Notes: generated by a model not told the origin, from the letters alone. DNA of 38,643 bases from a virus (IMGVR_UViG_3300046499_000522:1-38643), one strand, 5' to 3'; positions 21,476-28,340 are shown, counted from the stretch's first letter. Made by a program: numbers and translations.

Positions 21476-21655
21476 TCAGGCGGCGGTCGCCAACTGGTAG
21501 CTGCGCTGCCGCATCAGGAGCCGCTCGTAGGCGGCGGCCCGCTCCGGGCTCAGCCGTCCCGCCGCGTAGTCGGCGGCGATGTCGGCGAGCGCCTGGTCGA
21601 GCACGGCGCGTGCAGCGGCGTAGGCCTGGGCGCGGGTCACGGTCGGCGCGCTCAC
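21476..21655 (-). CDS. Small helical hypothetical protein (59 aa)
   Basis: A GTG overlaps the stop of the first early gene. The protein is two helices rich in Ala and Arg (TRAQAYAAARAVLDQALADIAADYAAGRLSPERAAAY). No family is recognised. The longer frame upstream is antisense noise. Confidence 0.55.
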   Translation of the reverse strand: MSAPTVTRAQAYAAARAVLDQALADIAADYAAGRLSPERAAAYERLLMRQRSYQLATAA

Positions 21656-21876
21656 ACCGGCGCCTTTGCACGTGCGCCCGGCTTGAGCAGTACGGCCATG
21701 GGCAAGCCGTAGATGAGCTCGACGCGAGCGGCGGTGTGCACGCTGGGTGCTCCGTGGCCGTGCCACAGGCGCCAGCCGGTCATCGTGCCGATGCCGAGCT
21801 TGGCCGACATCTGCCAGCTGTTCGGTTGGCCGGCGGCTGTGGCGGCTCTCTGTAGTGCTGTGCGGTCGTACCTCAC
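21652..21876 (-). CDS. Cro-like HTH regulator, first early gene
   Basis: The protein has 74 residues from a GTG at 21876. WQMSAKLGIGTMTGWRLWHG and the following helix form an HTH of the XRE/Cro type, and the rest is short. It is the first gene of the leftward operon, adjacent to a cluster of operators and opposite the repressor gene, the usual place of cro. A role in the lytic switch is inferred. Confidence 0.65.
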   Translation of the reverse strand: MRYDRTALQRAATAAGQPNSWQMSAKLGIGTMTGWRLWHGHGAPSVHTAARVELIYGLPMAVLLKPGARAKAPV

Positions 21877-21898
21877 TTAGGCATACCTCTCTCGTCCA

Positions 21899-21956
21899 GC
21901 AGGTAGCTACCTGCCGCAGTAGGTAGACGCTACCACTATCTACCGGGTGAGGTAGA
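21899..21956. promoter_or_regulatory. Cluster of three GGTAG/CTACC operators
   Basis: Site A is a perfect 16-bp palindrome GCAGGTAGCTACCTGC (21899-21914). Site B is GGTAG-ACG-CTACC (21922-21934). Site C is TCTACC-GGGTGA-GGTAGA (21939-21956). Centres are about 20-21 bp apart, two helical turns, so bound proteins would sit on one face. The cluster lies upstream of the leftward early operon. The core AGGTAGCTA recurs at the GntR promoter region (25989-25997). Confidence 0.75.
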
Positions 21957-22048
21957 TGAAAGAGGCATGAAGGGCCCATGATTACGGCAGCGTTCGATGG
22001 GGCAACCCTTGTTCGAATCTTTGGTCGAAATCCCGTGCGGGACATAGG

Positions 22049-22078
22049 TTGCGACGTCGAACAGGGCGGGGATAGTGT
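22049..22078 (+). promoter_or_regulatory. Repressor/integrase operon promoter (predicted)
   Basis: TTGCGA (22049-22054), an 18-base spacer and TAGTGT (22073-22078) match the Streptomyces vegetative promoter pattern. The ~95-base leader to the repressor contains a GGAGACC/GGTCTCC pair (22081-22087, 22120-22126) and GCGATA repeats around 22131-22166 that could be autoregulatory. No other gene is seen in the 302-bp gap 21877-22178. Confidence 0.5.
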
Positions 22079-22178
22079 GCGGAGACCATTTTCCCGGGAT
22101 ATGCCAACTCGCCCAGGAGGGTCTCCATGACGCGATAGCTACTTCTGCCGACCTATCACGCGCGATAACCTCGGCGGC

Positions 22179-22571
22179 ATGTCTACACACCAGACGGATG
22201 CCCAGCGCTTCGGCGCGTGGCTGGCCAGCCAACTCCAATCGAGGAGCTATGACCTTGGGCCCAGAGGCGGAGGGCGCGCGCGATTTGCACAAGACGCAGG
22301 CGTCAGCCCTCAAGCCCTTGGCAGGTGGCTCCGCGGCATTGAGCGCCCCAATACCAACGCCATCGAACAGGTCGCACGGCGCCTGGGTCTTCCCATCGCA
22401 CCGATGCTCGCAATGTGCGGCTACATCGACCCAGATGAGCTACCGGCCCGGGGGGACCGGACCATCACACAGCGTGAAGCCCTTGAGGCGCTGGGTGTCA
22501 CCAATCCAGCCCACCAGCAGGCTGTACTCACGATGATCAGCGCCCTCACAGGGGGGGCGAACACCAGCTAG
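22179..22571 (+). CDS. Phage repressor, XRE-type HTH
   Basis: The protein has 130 residues. The HTH (about 35-75) reads ARFAQDAGVSPQALGRWLRG, then TNAIEQVARRLGLP, typical of XRE repressors. The C-terminal half is short and has no peptidase motif, so it is not a LexA-type self-cleaving repressor. It is the first gene of the rightward lysogeny operon, opposite the early operon. The ribosome site in front of the ATG is weak (CTCGGCGGC), so expression may be low. Confidence 0.75.
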   Translation: MSTHQTDAQRFGAWLASQLQSRSYDLGPRGGGRARFAQDAGVSPQALGRWLRGIERPNTNAIEQVARRLGLPIAPMLAMCGYIDPDELPARGDRTITQREALEALGVTNPAHQQAVLTMISALTGGANTS

Positions 22572-22582
22572 GAGCGCACGAC

Positions 22583-22900
22583 ATGAGCCGTATTGATCTT
22601 CGCCCGCGCACCCGCTACATGCTTGCTGGCCTGGCGGGGCTCACCCTGATCGTGGGCATCGATATCCAGCTAACCGTCCGTGCCACCGGCGCCATCTCCA
22701 CGGCGTCCGACATTGGCCTCGCCCTCAGCATTCTGGGCACCCTGGGCCTTGCCTCCACTCTCCCGGCCTGCGCCCGGTCTTACTACCACTGGGCGCACGA
22801 CCGGGGGGTGACCTGCCACTCCCGGCAGTTGCGTCTCGACGCTGTGCTTGCTCCCCGTGACACTGCTGACGTGGTGCGCCTGGGGAAGCGCGCTAGATAG
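22583..22900 (+). CDS. Two-helix membrane protein of the lysogeny operon
   Basis: The protein has 105 residues with two spans (about 12-32 and 42-62), a short external loop and a basic soluble tail (SYYHWAHDRGVTCHSRQLRL...). The ATG at 22583 lies 11 bases after the repressor stop. Its place between repressor and integrase implies expression in the lysogen. Superinfection exclusion is a reasonable guess, not shown by the sequence. Confidence 0.65.
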   Translation: MSRIDLRPRTRYMLAGLAGLTLIVGIDIQLTVRATGAISTASDIGLALSILGTLGLASTLPACARSYYHWAHDRGVTCHSRQLRLDAVLAPRDTADVVRLGKRAR

Positions 22901-22919
22901 CGCACATTGCATTGCATCG

Positions 22920-22950
22920 AGGCCCCGGCGCTGTACTGCGACCGGGGCCT
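22920..22950. terminator. Perfect 9-bp hairpin before the integrase
   Basis: AGGCCCCGG (22920-22928) pairs with 22942-22950 across a 13-base loop. It stands between the membrane-protein stop and the integrase start, so it may limit integrase expression in the lysogen. Confidence 0.55.
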
Positions 22951-22970
22951 ACCCGTACCCGGAGCCCGCC

Positions 22971-24545
22971 ATGAGCACACCAGAGCCGTTCATCGGATAC
23001 ATCCGCGTCAGCACCTGGCGTGAGGAGAAGATCAGCCCGGAGATCCAGCGTGCTGCGATCACCGCATGGGCGCAGCAGACCGGACGCCGCATCATCGACT
23101 GGGTACCAGACCTGGACGTATCCGGGCGGCATTTCAAGCGGAAGATCATGGGCGCGATCCAGCGTGTCGAGCGACGCGAAGCCAAGGGGATCGCTGTCTG
23201 GAAGTACAGCCGGTTCGGCCGCGACGACTACGGCATCCAGATCAACCTGCGCCGCCTCGAACAGGCGGGCGGCAGGCTGGAGTCGGCGACGGAGCGGATC
23301 GACGCGACCACCGCCGTCGGTCGCCTGAGTCGACATGTGCAGTTCGGTATCGCGGAGTTCGAGTCGCGGCGCATCGGCGAGCAGTGGCAGGAAACCCACA
23401 AGCACCGCCTTGCTCAGGGTGTGCCGTCCGCCGGCCGTCCCCGCTTCGGCTACATCTGGCACCCGCGCCGCGTCCCCGACCCGGCCTCGCCCACCGGCTA
23501 CAACACCCAGCCCGAACTGTACGAGCCGCACTCCGAGTTGGCGCCGGTCGTCGCATCCCTTTACGCCCAGTACCTGGGCGGGACCGGCATGGTTGCCCTC
23601 GCTCAGCAGCTCAACGCCGTCGGCCACCAGACGACGCGCGGTGGGCCATGGGGGTATGACAGTCTCCTGCGCTACCTCGACTCCGGGTTCCCGGCCGGGA
23701 TGCTGCGTGTCCGCGACGATTGCGATTGCCCCAAGGCCGAGGGCCGCGGCTACAAGAGCTGCCAGCACTGGCGGTATACCGACGGTGCGCATCTGCCGAT
23801 CATCGGGTACGGCATCGACACCGATCCCACAGAACTGTGGAAGGCGTACCGGGAGCGGCGGTCCCTGGTCCGCAGCCAGCCGCCTCGCACGCGCCACGCC
23901 ACCTATGAGCTCACCGGCCTGGTGCGCTGCTGCCGCTGCGGTCACGCGATGTCGCCGAAACGGCGCGATGGCGGCCGGGATGCGGACTGGCGGTGCTCGC
24001 GTCGCGCCGGCGGCGTGCCATGCCCCGGCAGCACAGCGCCCGGCAGCTGGCTGCTGGCCGAGGTCGTGCTGCCCTTCATCCGGAAGGTAGCGGCCGGTGT
24101 GGACACGGCCCCCGCCACCATTCCCGTGCCACGGTCGGCCGTCCCCGATCCGGGGGTGCAGCGGACGCGTCTCTCCGTCGAGTCCGCGCGCCTCTCCGAC
24201 GCGCTGGGCAGGCTCACCGTCGACTACGCTCTCAACCCCGACCGGTACCCGGCCGACGCTTACGACCAGGCGGTGAGGCGGCTGGAGGCCGACCGCAAGC
24301 AGGTGCTGGCCGAGCTGGCGCAGTGTGAAGAGGAGAAGCCGGTGCGGACGGCGGCTGACTTCCAGCCGCTGGCGGCTGATCTGCTTGCGCAGTGGGAGGA
24401 GCCGAACCTCCTCACCGTCGTGACGAAGAACCTGCTGCTGCGTCAGCTGATGCGGTACGTGCAAGTGCTGCCTCGCCCGTCCCGCTACCAGGCTGCGGCG
24501 CGAGTGATCCCCGTGTGGGAGGAGGAACCCCCGCTCGTTCCGTAG
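22971..24545 (+). CDS. int: Large serine integrase
   Basis: The protein has 524 residues. The resolvase domain begins GYIRVSTWRE with catalytic Ser14, KYSRFGRD and EFESRRIGE. The recombinase domain (about 150-290) has PRFGYIWHP and a GTGMVALAQQLN helix. The zinc ribbon has cysteines at 320/323 (LVRCCRCGHAMSP), 342 and 351, and a helical C-terminal coil follows. It integrates the phage at attP/attB by strand cutting and 180-degree rotation. The ATG at 22971 follows CCCGGAGC; the frame upstream overlaps the previous gene and is not used. The insert CDCPKAEGRGYKSC (about 251-264) adds Cys residues before the ribbon. Confidence 0.95.
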   Translation: MSTPEPFIGYIRVSTWREEKISPEIQRAAITAWAQQTGRRIIDWVPDLDVSGRHFKRKIMGAIQRVERREAKGIAVWKYSRFGRDDYGIQINLRRLEQAGGRLESATERIDATTAVGRLSRHVQFGIAEFESRRIGEQWQETHKHRLAQGVPSAGRPRFGYIWHPRRVPDPASPTGYNTQPELYEPHSELAPVVASLYAQYLGGTGMVALAQQLNAVGHQTTRGGPWGYDSLLRYLDSGFPAGMLRVRDDCDCPKAEGRGYKSCQHWRYTDGAHLPIIGYGIDTDPTELWKAYRERRSLVRSQPPRTRHATYELTGLVRCCRCGHAMSPKRRDGGRDADWRCSRRAGGVPCPGSTAPGSWLLAEVVLPFIRKVAAGVDTAPATIPVPRSAVPDPGVQRTRLSVESARLSDALGRLTVDYALNPDRYPADAYDQAVRRLEADRKQVLAELAQCEEEKPVRTAADFQPLAADLLAQWEEPNLLTVVTKNLLLRQLMRYVQVLPRPSRYQAAARVIPVWEEEPPLVP

Positions 24546-24583
24546 CTGCTGTTGTGCCAGTTCGCGGGATGCGCGAGTGGCGG

Positions 24584-24617
24584 TTTGTAGGCGATGTCCG
24601 ACGGCATCGCCTACAAA
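24584..24617. other. Perfect 13-bp inverted repeat after int; candidate attP or terminator
   Basis: TTTGTAGGCGATG (24584-24596) and its exact complement (24605-24617) flank TCCGACGG. It lies 38 bp after the integrase stop, where serine-integrase attP sites often sit. A terminator role is less likely because a better terminator follows 50 bp later. Confidence 0.4.
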
Positions 24618-24665
24618 GTGGCAGAGTCTCTGACCTGATGAAACGTCGTTCTCGGACGACGAAGA

Positions 24666-24691
24666 GCCCCAGACGGTATGCCGTCTGGGGC
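24666..24691 (+). terminator. Terminator of the lysogeny operon
   Basis: GCCCCAGACGG/CCGTCTGGGGC with a 4-base TATG loop is followed by CCTGTCGTTTCT. It is a strong hairpin downstream of int and probably works in both directions. Confidence 0.75.
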
Positions 24692-24755
24692 CCTGTCGTT
24701 TCTGCGCCGGGATGTCTACGTGCCGCGGTTGCGGCCCCGATGCGGAACGTGAGCT

Positions 24756-24767
24756 ACCGTATACGGT
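24756..24767. promoter_or_regulatory. 12-bp palindrome upstream of the small XRE gene
   Basis: ACCGTATACGGT is a perfect palindrome about 85 bp before the XRE start, in the least GC-rich stretch of this gap (to 24815). It is a candidate autoregulatory operator. No gene is seen in 24546-24850. Confidence 0.5.
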
Positions 24768-24850
24768 CTGCACATATGATTTCAATGGCCAATGGGATTC
24801 GGCAACATTCTGCCGTGACAGGATGATCATGGGGCCGTGACCGTAGACGC

Positions 24851-25099
24851 GTGCTCGATCCCCCGTCCGGCCTCAGTGCGTTCCGGCGCCTACTCGCCGA
24901 TCACATTCGCGAGGCCCGTACCGGACGGCACCTGTCCCAAGAGCAGCTCGCCCATGCTGCCGGGCTGGCCCCCCGTACCATCGGCGCCATCGAGTCCGGT
25001 CGCACCGGCACCAGCACAGACAGCCTGTACGCCATCGCGCGCGCCCTTCAGGTGCCCGTTGCCCACCTGGTCGAGGACGAGGCCGAGCCCCGGCCGTAA
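24851..25099 (+). CDS. Small XRE regulator, partner-type of DUF397
   Basis: The protein has 82 residues. LSQEQLAHAAGLAPRTIGAIESGR followed by DSLYAIARALQVPVAHL is a full XRE HTH. The C-terminal binding domain (DUF5753) common in Streptomyces partners of DUF397 proteins is missing. The GTG start at 24851 lacks a clear ribosome site. It is convergent with the DUF397 gene. Confidence 0.75.
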   Translation: MLDPPSGLSAFRRLLADHIREARTGRHLSQEQLAHAAGLAPRTIGAIESGRTGTSTDSLYAIARALQVPVAHLVEDEAEPRP

Positions 25100-25130
25100 T
25101 GCCCAGCCGGGGCTCTCCTGCGGCGACGGA

Positions 25131-25328
25131 TCAGGCGCCGAGCGCCCCCGCCCTCACGCTGTCGATGAACGCGCCCCAGGCCGCGCCTGAGGCGACCGCC
25201 GCACCGCGGGGACGGTCCTTGGTGTCCCGGAAGAACGCCCCGCCGGTTGTGCGGGCGACCTCGACGCAGGCCCCGTTGCCGCCGCTGTAGCTCGACGTGC
25301 GCCAGGGCAGAGTGTTGCTGTCGTGCAT
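25131..25328 (-). CDS. DUF397 protein
   Basis: The protein has 65 residues, with the family signature WRTSSYSGGNGACVEVA near residue 9, FFRDTKDRP in the middle and AWGAFIDSVRAG at the end. In Streptomyces DUF397 proteins pair with XRE regulators (WhiJ/BldB-type loci) that influence development. Here the partner is convergent instead of co-transcribed. The ATG at 25328 marks the start of homology, and upstream codons are not part of the family. Confidence 0.88.
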   Translation of the reverse strand: MHDSNTLPWRTSSYSGGNGACVEVARTTGGAFFRDTKDRPRGAAVASGAAWGAFIDSVRAGALGA

Positions 25329-25386
25329 GCTGTGCCTTTCGGTTGTTCCTTGCTTACCGGCCCGGGTGACGCCGGGGCCGGGGTCT

Positions 25387-25584
25387 TTACGCCCACGTCC
25401 ACCCGGATGTGTCCGTGAGGCTGCGGCGGCCGTTGTTGTGGTCGATGTGCTGACCGTCATGGCCGGGCGGGCGGGTGCACCGGCCCGCCCCGCCGGGATT
25501 CCGGACCCAGCAGTAGCCCGCCGCCCGGCCCACCTGGAGGGACTTCTCCTCGTTGTCCGGGAATCCGGACTTCCGGCTGCTCAT
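25387..25584 (-). CDS. Small Cys/His protein (65 aa)
   Basis: The ATG at 25584 overlaps the preceding stop (ATGA). CWVRNPGGAGRCTRPPGHDGQHIDH looks like a metal-binding loop seen in short Streptomyces proteins (C..C..PPGH..H). It may be made with the upstream cysteine-rich protein. Function unknown. Confidence 0.6.
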   Translation of the reverse strand: MSSRKSGFPDNEEKSLQVGRAAGYCWVRNPGGAGRCTRPPGHDGQHIDHNNGRRSLTDTSGWTWA

Positions 25585-25910
25585 GCGGCTGCCCTGCCCT
25601 GCTTGGCGAGCTGCTGGAGCGCGTGCCCGTGGTCGCAGCCCTGGGCGGAGTCCTTGCATGTGCGGCAGTCCTGGGCGTGGTCCATGAGGGCCCGGTACGC
25701 GGTGCGGCCGGTGCAGGGGCGGCAGCCGCGGGGGAAGTGGCGCACGCCGTCGACGACGTGCTCGCCGAGCAGGACGGCCTCTCCGGCGGTGAGGGGGCCG
25801 GCGCACCAGATGCAGTCCGCGCCGCGGGCCTGCCTGGCGGTGATGTTCTCGGTGGGGATCGCCAGTAGCTCCTCTGTGGCGATCGCTGGTGGGGCGGTAC
25901 GGTGCTGCAT
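25581..25910 (-). CDS. Cysteine-rich zinc protein (109 aa)
   Basis: The ATG at 25910 follows GGGAG. The protein has CIWCAGPLTAGEAVLL, a treble-clef-like knuckle, then CRPC and CRTCKDSAQGCDHG. It probably binds two zinc ions. It is transcribed leftward from the region shared with the GntR gene. No function is recognised. Confidence 0.65.
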   Translation of the reverse strand: MQHRTAPPAIATEELLAIPTENITARQARGADCIWCAGPLTAGEAVLLGEHVVDGVRHFPRGCRPCTGRTAYRALMDHAQDCRTCKDSAQGCDHGHALQQLAKQGRAAA

Positions 25911-25980
25911 GTCGACTCCCAACAGTCGTCCACGCCCCCGAGCCCGGCCAGGCTGCGGGGGTGCTGTGTGTCCTCGCAGC

Positions 25981-26020
25981 GTAGCCCTAGGTAGCTAGGG
26001 TAGCTAGGCGTGTCAGGCAA
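25981..26020. promoter_or_regulatory. Divergent promoter region with GTAGCTAGG repeats
   Basis: GTAGCTAGG occurs twice in tandem (25991-25999, 26000-26008) after a GTAGCCCTAG. CCCTAG/CTAGGG forms an inverted repeat. On the minus strand TTGCCT (26020-26015), a 17-base spacer and TAGCTA (25997-25992) could be a promoter for the cysteine-rich gene. On the plus strand TAGGGT (25996-26001) is a possible -10 for the GntR gene. The core AGGTAGCTA matches the operator cluster near 21.9 kb. Confidence 0.6.
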
Positions 26021-26062
26021 TCTCGTCTCGCCGGGTCAGCCTGTCGCGCCTAGCGTCGGATC

Positions 26063-26299
26063 ATGGACTGGAAGCCGGACGTGCCGCGGTGGCGGCAGGT
26101 GTACGAGGTCATTGAGGCGCGGATCGCGGACGGCACCTACGCCCCGGGCGCACAGCTGCCGGGCGTCCTGGCCATCCATGCCGAGTTCGGCATCGCGCAG
26201 ATGACCGCGCGGCGGGTGCTCTCCGAGCTGCGGGACGCGGGCCTTGCGCAAATGCAGCCGGGTATCGGGACGTTCGTGACCGAGCTGCCCAAGCCGTAA
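26063..26299 (+). CDS. Small GntR-type winged-helix regulator
   Basis: The protein has 78 residues, consisting only of the GntR DNA-binding domain: VYEVIEARIADGTYAPGAQLPG, IAQMTARRVLSELRDAGL and QPGIGTFV. There is no effector domain. KorSA of pSAM2 and similar short or full-length GntR proteins control transfer and replication in AICEs. Autoregulation through the GTAGCTAGG repeats 55 bp upstream is inferred. Confidence 0.8.
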   Translation: MDWKPDVPRWRQVYEVIEARIADGTYAPGAQLPGVLAIHAEFGIAQMTARRVLSELRDAGLAQMQPGIGTFVTELPKP

Positions 26300-26337
26300 G
26301 GGTCCGCAGACAGTGCGTGCCCCTGGTGGTGACCAGG

Positions 26338-26360
26338 CTTTTCCCGATGCCAGGGAAAAG
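26338..26360 (+). terminator. Hairpin downstream of the GntR gene
   Basis: CTTTTCCC (26338-26345) and GGGAAAAG (26353-26360) pair across 7 bases, within a wider GTGACC/GGTCAC pair. It ends the GntR transcript. The GC-rich late terminator follows 36 bp later. Confidence 0.6.
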
Positions 26361-26396
26361 GGTCACTCTCTCGCCGTAACCTCTGGACGCACGAAA

Positions 26397-26433
26397 GCGG
26401 CCCCGCCCTCCCGACAGGGGGGGGCGGGGCCGC
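26397..26433 (-). terminator. Strong late-operon terminator
   Basis: GCGGCCCCGCCC (26397-26408) pairs with 26422-26433. On the minus strand the stem is followed by TTTCGT. It begins 3 bases after the stop of the last late gene and separates late and lysogeny transcription. Confidence 0.8.
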
Positions 26434-26435
26434 GG

Positions 26436-26690
26436 TCATCTGGCGAACAGTGCGGCGGCGCCGGTGGCAGCGCCCGCCACACCGGCGAGGATGCCGATGG
26501 TGGACAGCGGCCATCGTGTTTTCTCGATCGCGTCCAGGCGCCGTTCATGGTCGTCGAGCCGTTTGTCGGTCTGGTCGCCGCGTTGCACGAGCAGCGCGAG
26601 CTGTCCGTCGACGCGGGCGAACCCTGCCTCGACGGTGCCGCGTAGCCGCTCCAGCTCGAGCGCGACGTCCCGAGACTCTGGCGTGGTCAC
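26436..26690 (-). CDS. Coiled-coil protein with C-terminal TM (XhlA-like)
   Basis: The protein has 84 residues from a GTG overlapping the holin stop. A long coiled coil (RLRGTVEAGFARVDGQLALLVQRGDQTDKRLDDHERRLDAIEK) precedes one span (STIGILAGVAGAATGAAALFAR), the design of XhlA/hemolysin-type lysis helpers. It likely assists the holin. It is the last late gene. Confidence 0.65.
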   Translation of the reverse strand: MTTPESRDVALELERLRGTVEAGFARVDGQLALLVQRGDQTDKRLDDHERRLDAIEKTRWPLSTIGILAGVAGAATGAAALFAR

Positions 26691-26914
26691 TGGCGGCTCG
26701 CCGTGTCGTCGGTGCGTAGCCATGCGGGCAGCAGCGCCTGGACGGCGGGCACGGCCATGATGCGGGTGACTGCGGCTGCCACTGCCAGGCCCACCCCGAC
26801 GCCCGGCGCGGTCTGCGGGATTCCGGAGGCGTGCGCCAGCAGTGGTAGTGCCACCGTCAGACCGAGCGCGGTCTGCAGGACGGTGCGGATCGTCCGCTTC
26901 GTCGAGTCCTTCAT
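26687..26914 (-). CDS. Holin
   Basis: The protein has 75 residues with a basic start (MKDSTKRTIR), two hydrophobic spans (about 11-29 and 38-61) and a polar tail. The ATG at 26914 follows GAGAGGACCACCC. It lies directly after the endolysin gene. It forms the membrane lesion that releases or activates the endolysin. Confidence 0.75.
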   Translation of the reverse strand: MKDSTKRTIRTVLQTALGLTVALPLLAHASGIPQTAPGVGVGLAVAAAVTRIMAVPAVQALLPAWLRTDDTASRQ

Positions 26915-26925
26915 GGGTGGTCCTC

Positions 26926-27741
26926 TCACTTCTTGCGCTGGCCGTGCGCGATCTCCCACGCGTACTGCCAGGTCTTCGGGCCGGTGATGCCGTCGGCGGG
27001 GCCGAGGTCGGCGAGGTAGTGCTGCTGCAGTGCCCGGACCTTGGCGAGGTCGAGGGCGGTCATGGTGCGGGACGGGCCGACGCGGTACGCCGGTCCCCAG
27101 CCGCCGCGCTGCAGCCACGTCTGCAGCTTGAGGGCGTAGTCGGAGGTGGCGCCGAGCTTGAAGTACTGCCGGCCGGGATACGGCGGGCAGGTCTCCGTCG
27201 GCGTCCACCGCCAGGCGGTGACCGGCTTCCCGCCGCGCGGGTCGTGCGGGTCGGCGGTCGGCGGGCAGACGGCGTCCGGGTAGCGGGGCGCGAAGTAGCC
27301 AGTGACCCGTGCGGACCGGCGCGAGGTCGCATGTGACCAGACGCCGTTGCCCTGCCCGGCGTCGGTCGACCCGGCCTGAACCGAGTTTCCGCCCTTGGTG
27401 TACACAGTGTCGGCGTCGAACCCGACGACGATCTCCGTGTGTGAGCCCGCGCCGAAATCGACCCAGGCGCCGCTGGACGGGTATTCGGACCACTGGCCGC
27501 GCTCCTTCGCCCAGGCCGCCATCGCGGCGACGCTGGCCGTCTTCGGCACGATGCTGTCGAGGCCGACGTCGTGGTGCATGTCCCAGTCGAAAATGGCGCA
27601 CCAGGCGACACCGTCCCAGCCGTACTCCGTGCCGAACTGGGTGTGGTTGTCCCAGCCGTCGCGGCTGTTCCAGTGCTCGTAGACGCGCTCGGGTACGGCC
27701 ATCACGTGGTCGACCAGGCGGCGCCAGGCAGGAGTGGACAT
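26926..27741 (-). CDS. Endolysin: CHAP amidase/peptidase plus peptidoglycan-binding domain
   Basis: The protein has 271 residues. The CHAP domain (about 20-150) has the catalytic Cys48 in GVAWCAIFDWDMHH and His101 in GAGSHTEIVVGF. The C-terminal half (about 200-265) is a peptidoglycan-binding domain ending PADGITGPKTWQYAWEI. It degrades cell-wall peptidoglycan at lysis. There is no signal peptide, so the holin is needed. The start ATG at 27741 follows AAGGGGCTGCCCTC. Confidence 0.92.
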   Translation of the reverse strand: MSTPAWRRLVDHVMAVPERVYEHWNSRDGWDNHTQFGTEYGWDGVAWCAIFDWDMHHDVGLDSIVPKTASVAAMAAWAKERGQWSEYPSSGAWVDFGAGSHTEIVVGFDADTVYTKGGNSVQAGSTDAGQGNGVWSHATSRRSARVTGYFAPRYPDAVCPPTADPHDPRGGKPVTAWRWTPTETCPPYPGRQYFKLGATSDYALKLQTWLQRGGWGPAYRVGPSRTMTALDLAKVRALQQHYLADLGPADGITGPKTWQYAWEIAHGQRKK

Positions 27742-27765
27742 GAGGGCAGCCCCTTTCTGGGCATG

Positions 27766-27791
27766 AAAAAACCCCGGCCGGTGGCGCGGGG
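27766..27791 (-). terminator. U-tract terminator between tail fibre and lysis genes
   Basis: On the minus strand a stem of CCCCGCGCC and GGCCGGGG (one bulge) is followed by TTTTTT, the only clear U-run terminator here. It lies 18 bp after the tail-fibre stop, so lysis genes depend on read-through or their own promoter. Confidence 0.8.
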
Positions 27792-27809
27792 CGGATGGCG
27801 TGGGGTGGG

Positions 27810-28340
27810 TCAGGTGGCGGATTCGTAGCGGACGGCGATGTGCAGGGTCATGCCGGCCGCCGCCGTCACCGGGTTGGACTGGTCCCAGAAGGAGTTGTCC
27901 GGCTGATTCGTGGTGCCGTTCACCGAACCACCGGCGAGAGCTCGGACGGTGCCGCTGTTGTTGGTGGAAACCTCGCCGGAGCCGCGGGCCTCACCTGTTC
28001 CCGCCAAGCGCACGGAGACCGAGGCAGCGCGGATTCCGCTGAACGATGCCGCGGGGCTGACGGGGAGGCCGAACGCCCAGTTGGCGTTGGAGTTGCCGAA
28101 GGTGGTGGTGCTGCCGACGGTGAGTTTGATGAGGGCGTCGACCGTCCGCCCGACCTTCATGTACCGGCCGGTGAGCGCGCCGTTCCCGACCGCTGGTGTA
28201 CCGCCGCTCTCGGCGATCCACGTGGGCGTGTAGTCCGTCCAGGTACCGAGGACGGTGTTCCATTGGTCGCGGATTTCCTGGTTCATGATCGCGGCGGAGA
28301 CCACCTCGCCGACGACCCAGGTACGCGGGGTGAACGTCAT
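27810..28340 (-). CDS. Tail fibre / minor tail protein (176 aa)
   Basis: It starts MTFTPRTWVVGEVVSAAIMNQEIRDQWN, a conserved N-terminus of many Streptomyces phage tail-fibre-like proteins. The rest is beta-rich (TVDALIKLTVGS, SVSVRLAGTGEA) and suits a trimeric fibre tip. It is the last structural gene before lysis and probably contributes to host recognition. The ATG overlaps the upstream stop. Confidence 0.7.
   Translation of the reverse strand: MTFTPRTWVVGEVVSAAIMNQEIRDQWNTVLGTWTDYTPTWIAESGGTPAVGNGALTGRYMKVGRTVDALIKLTVGSTTTFGNSNANWAFGLPVSPAASFSGIRAASVSVRLAGTGEARGSGEVSTNNSGTVRALAGGSVNGTTNQPDNSFWDQSNPVTAAAGMTLHIAVRYESAT

Noticed and set aside
24643-24660. CGTCGT/ACGACG short inverted repeat as a separate operator
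   Set aside because: It has a 6-bp stem of simple composition close to the stronger terminator, so it may be chance.
22893-24830. Minus-strand open frame covering the integrase
   Set aside because: The plus-strand integrase has a complete catalytic and zinc-ribbon set. The antisense product has no recognisable features.
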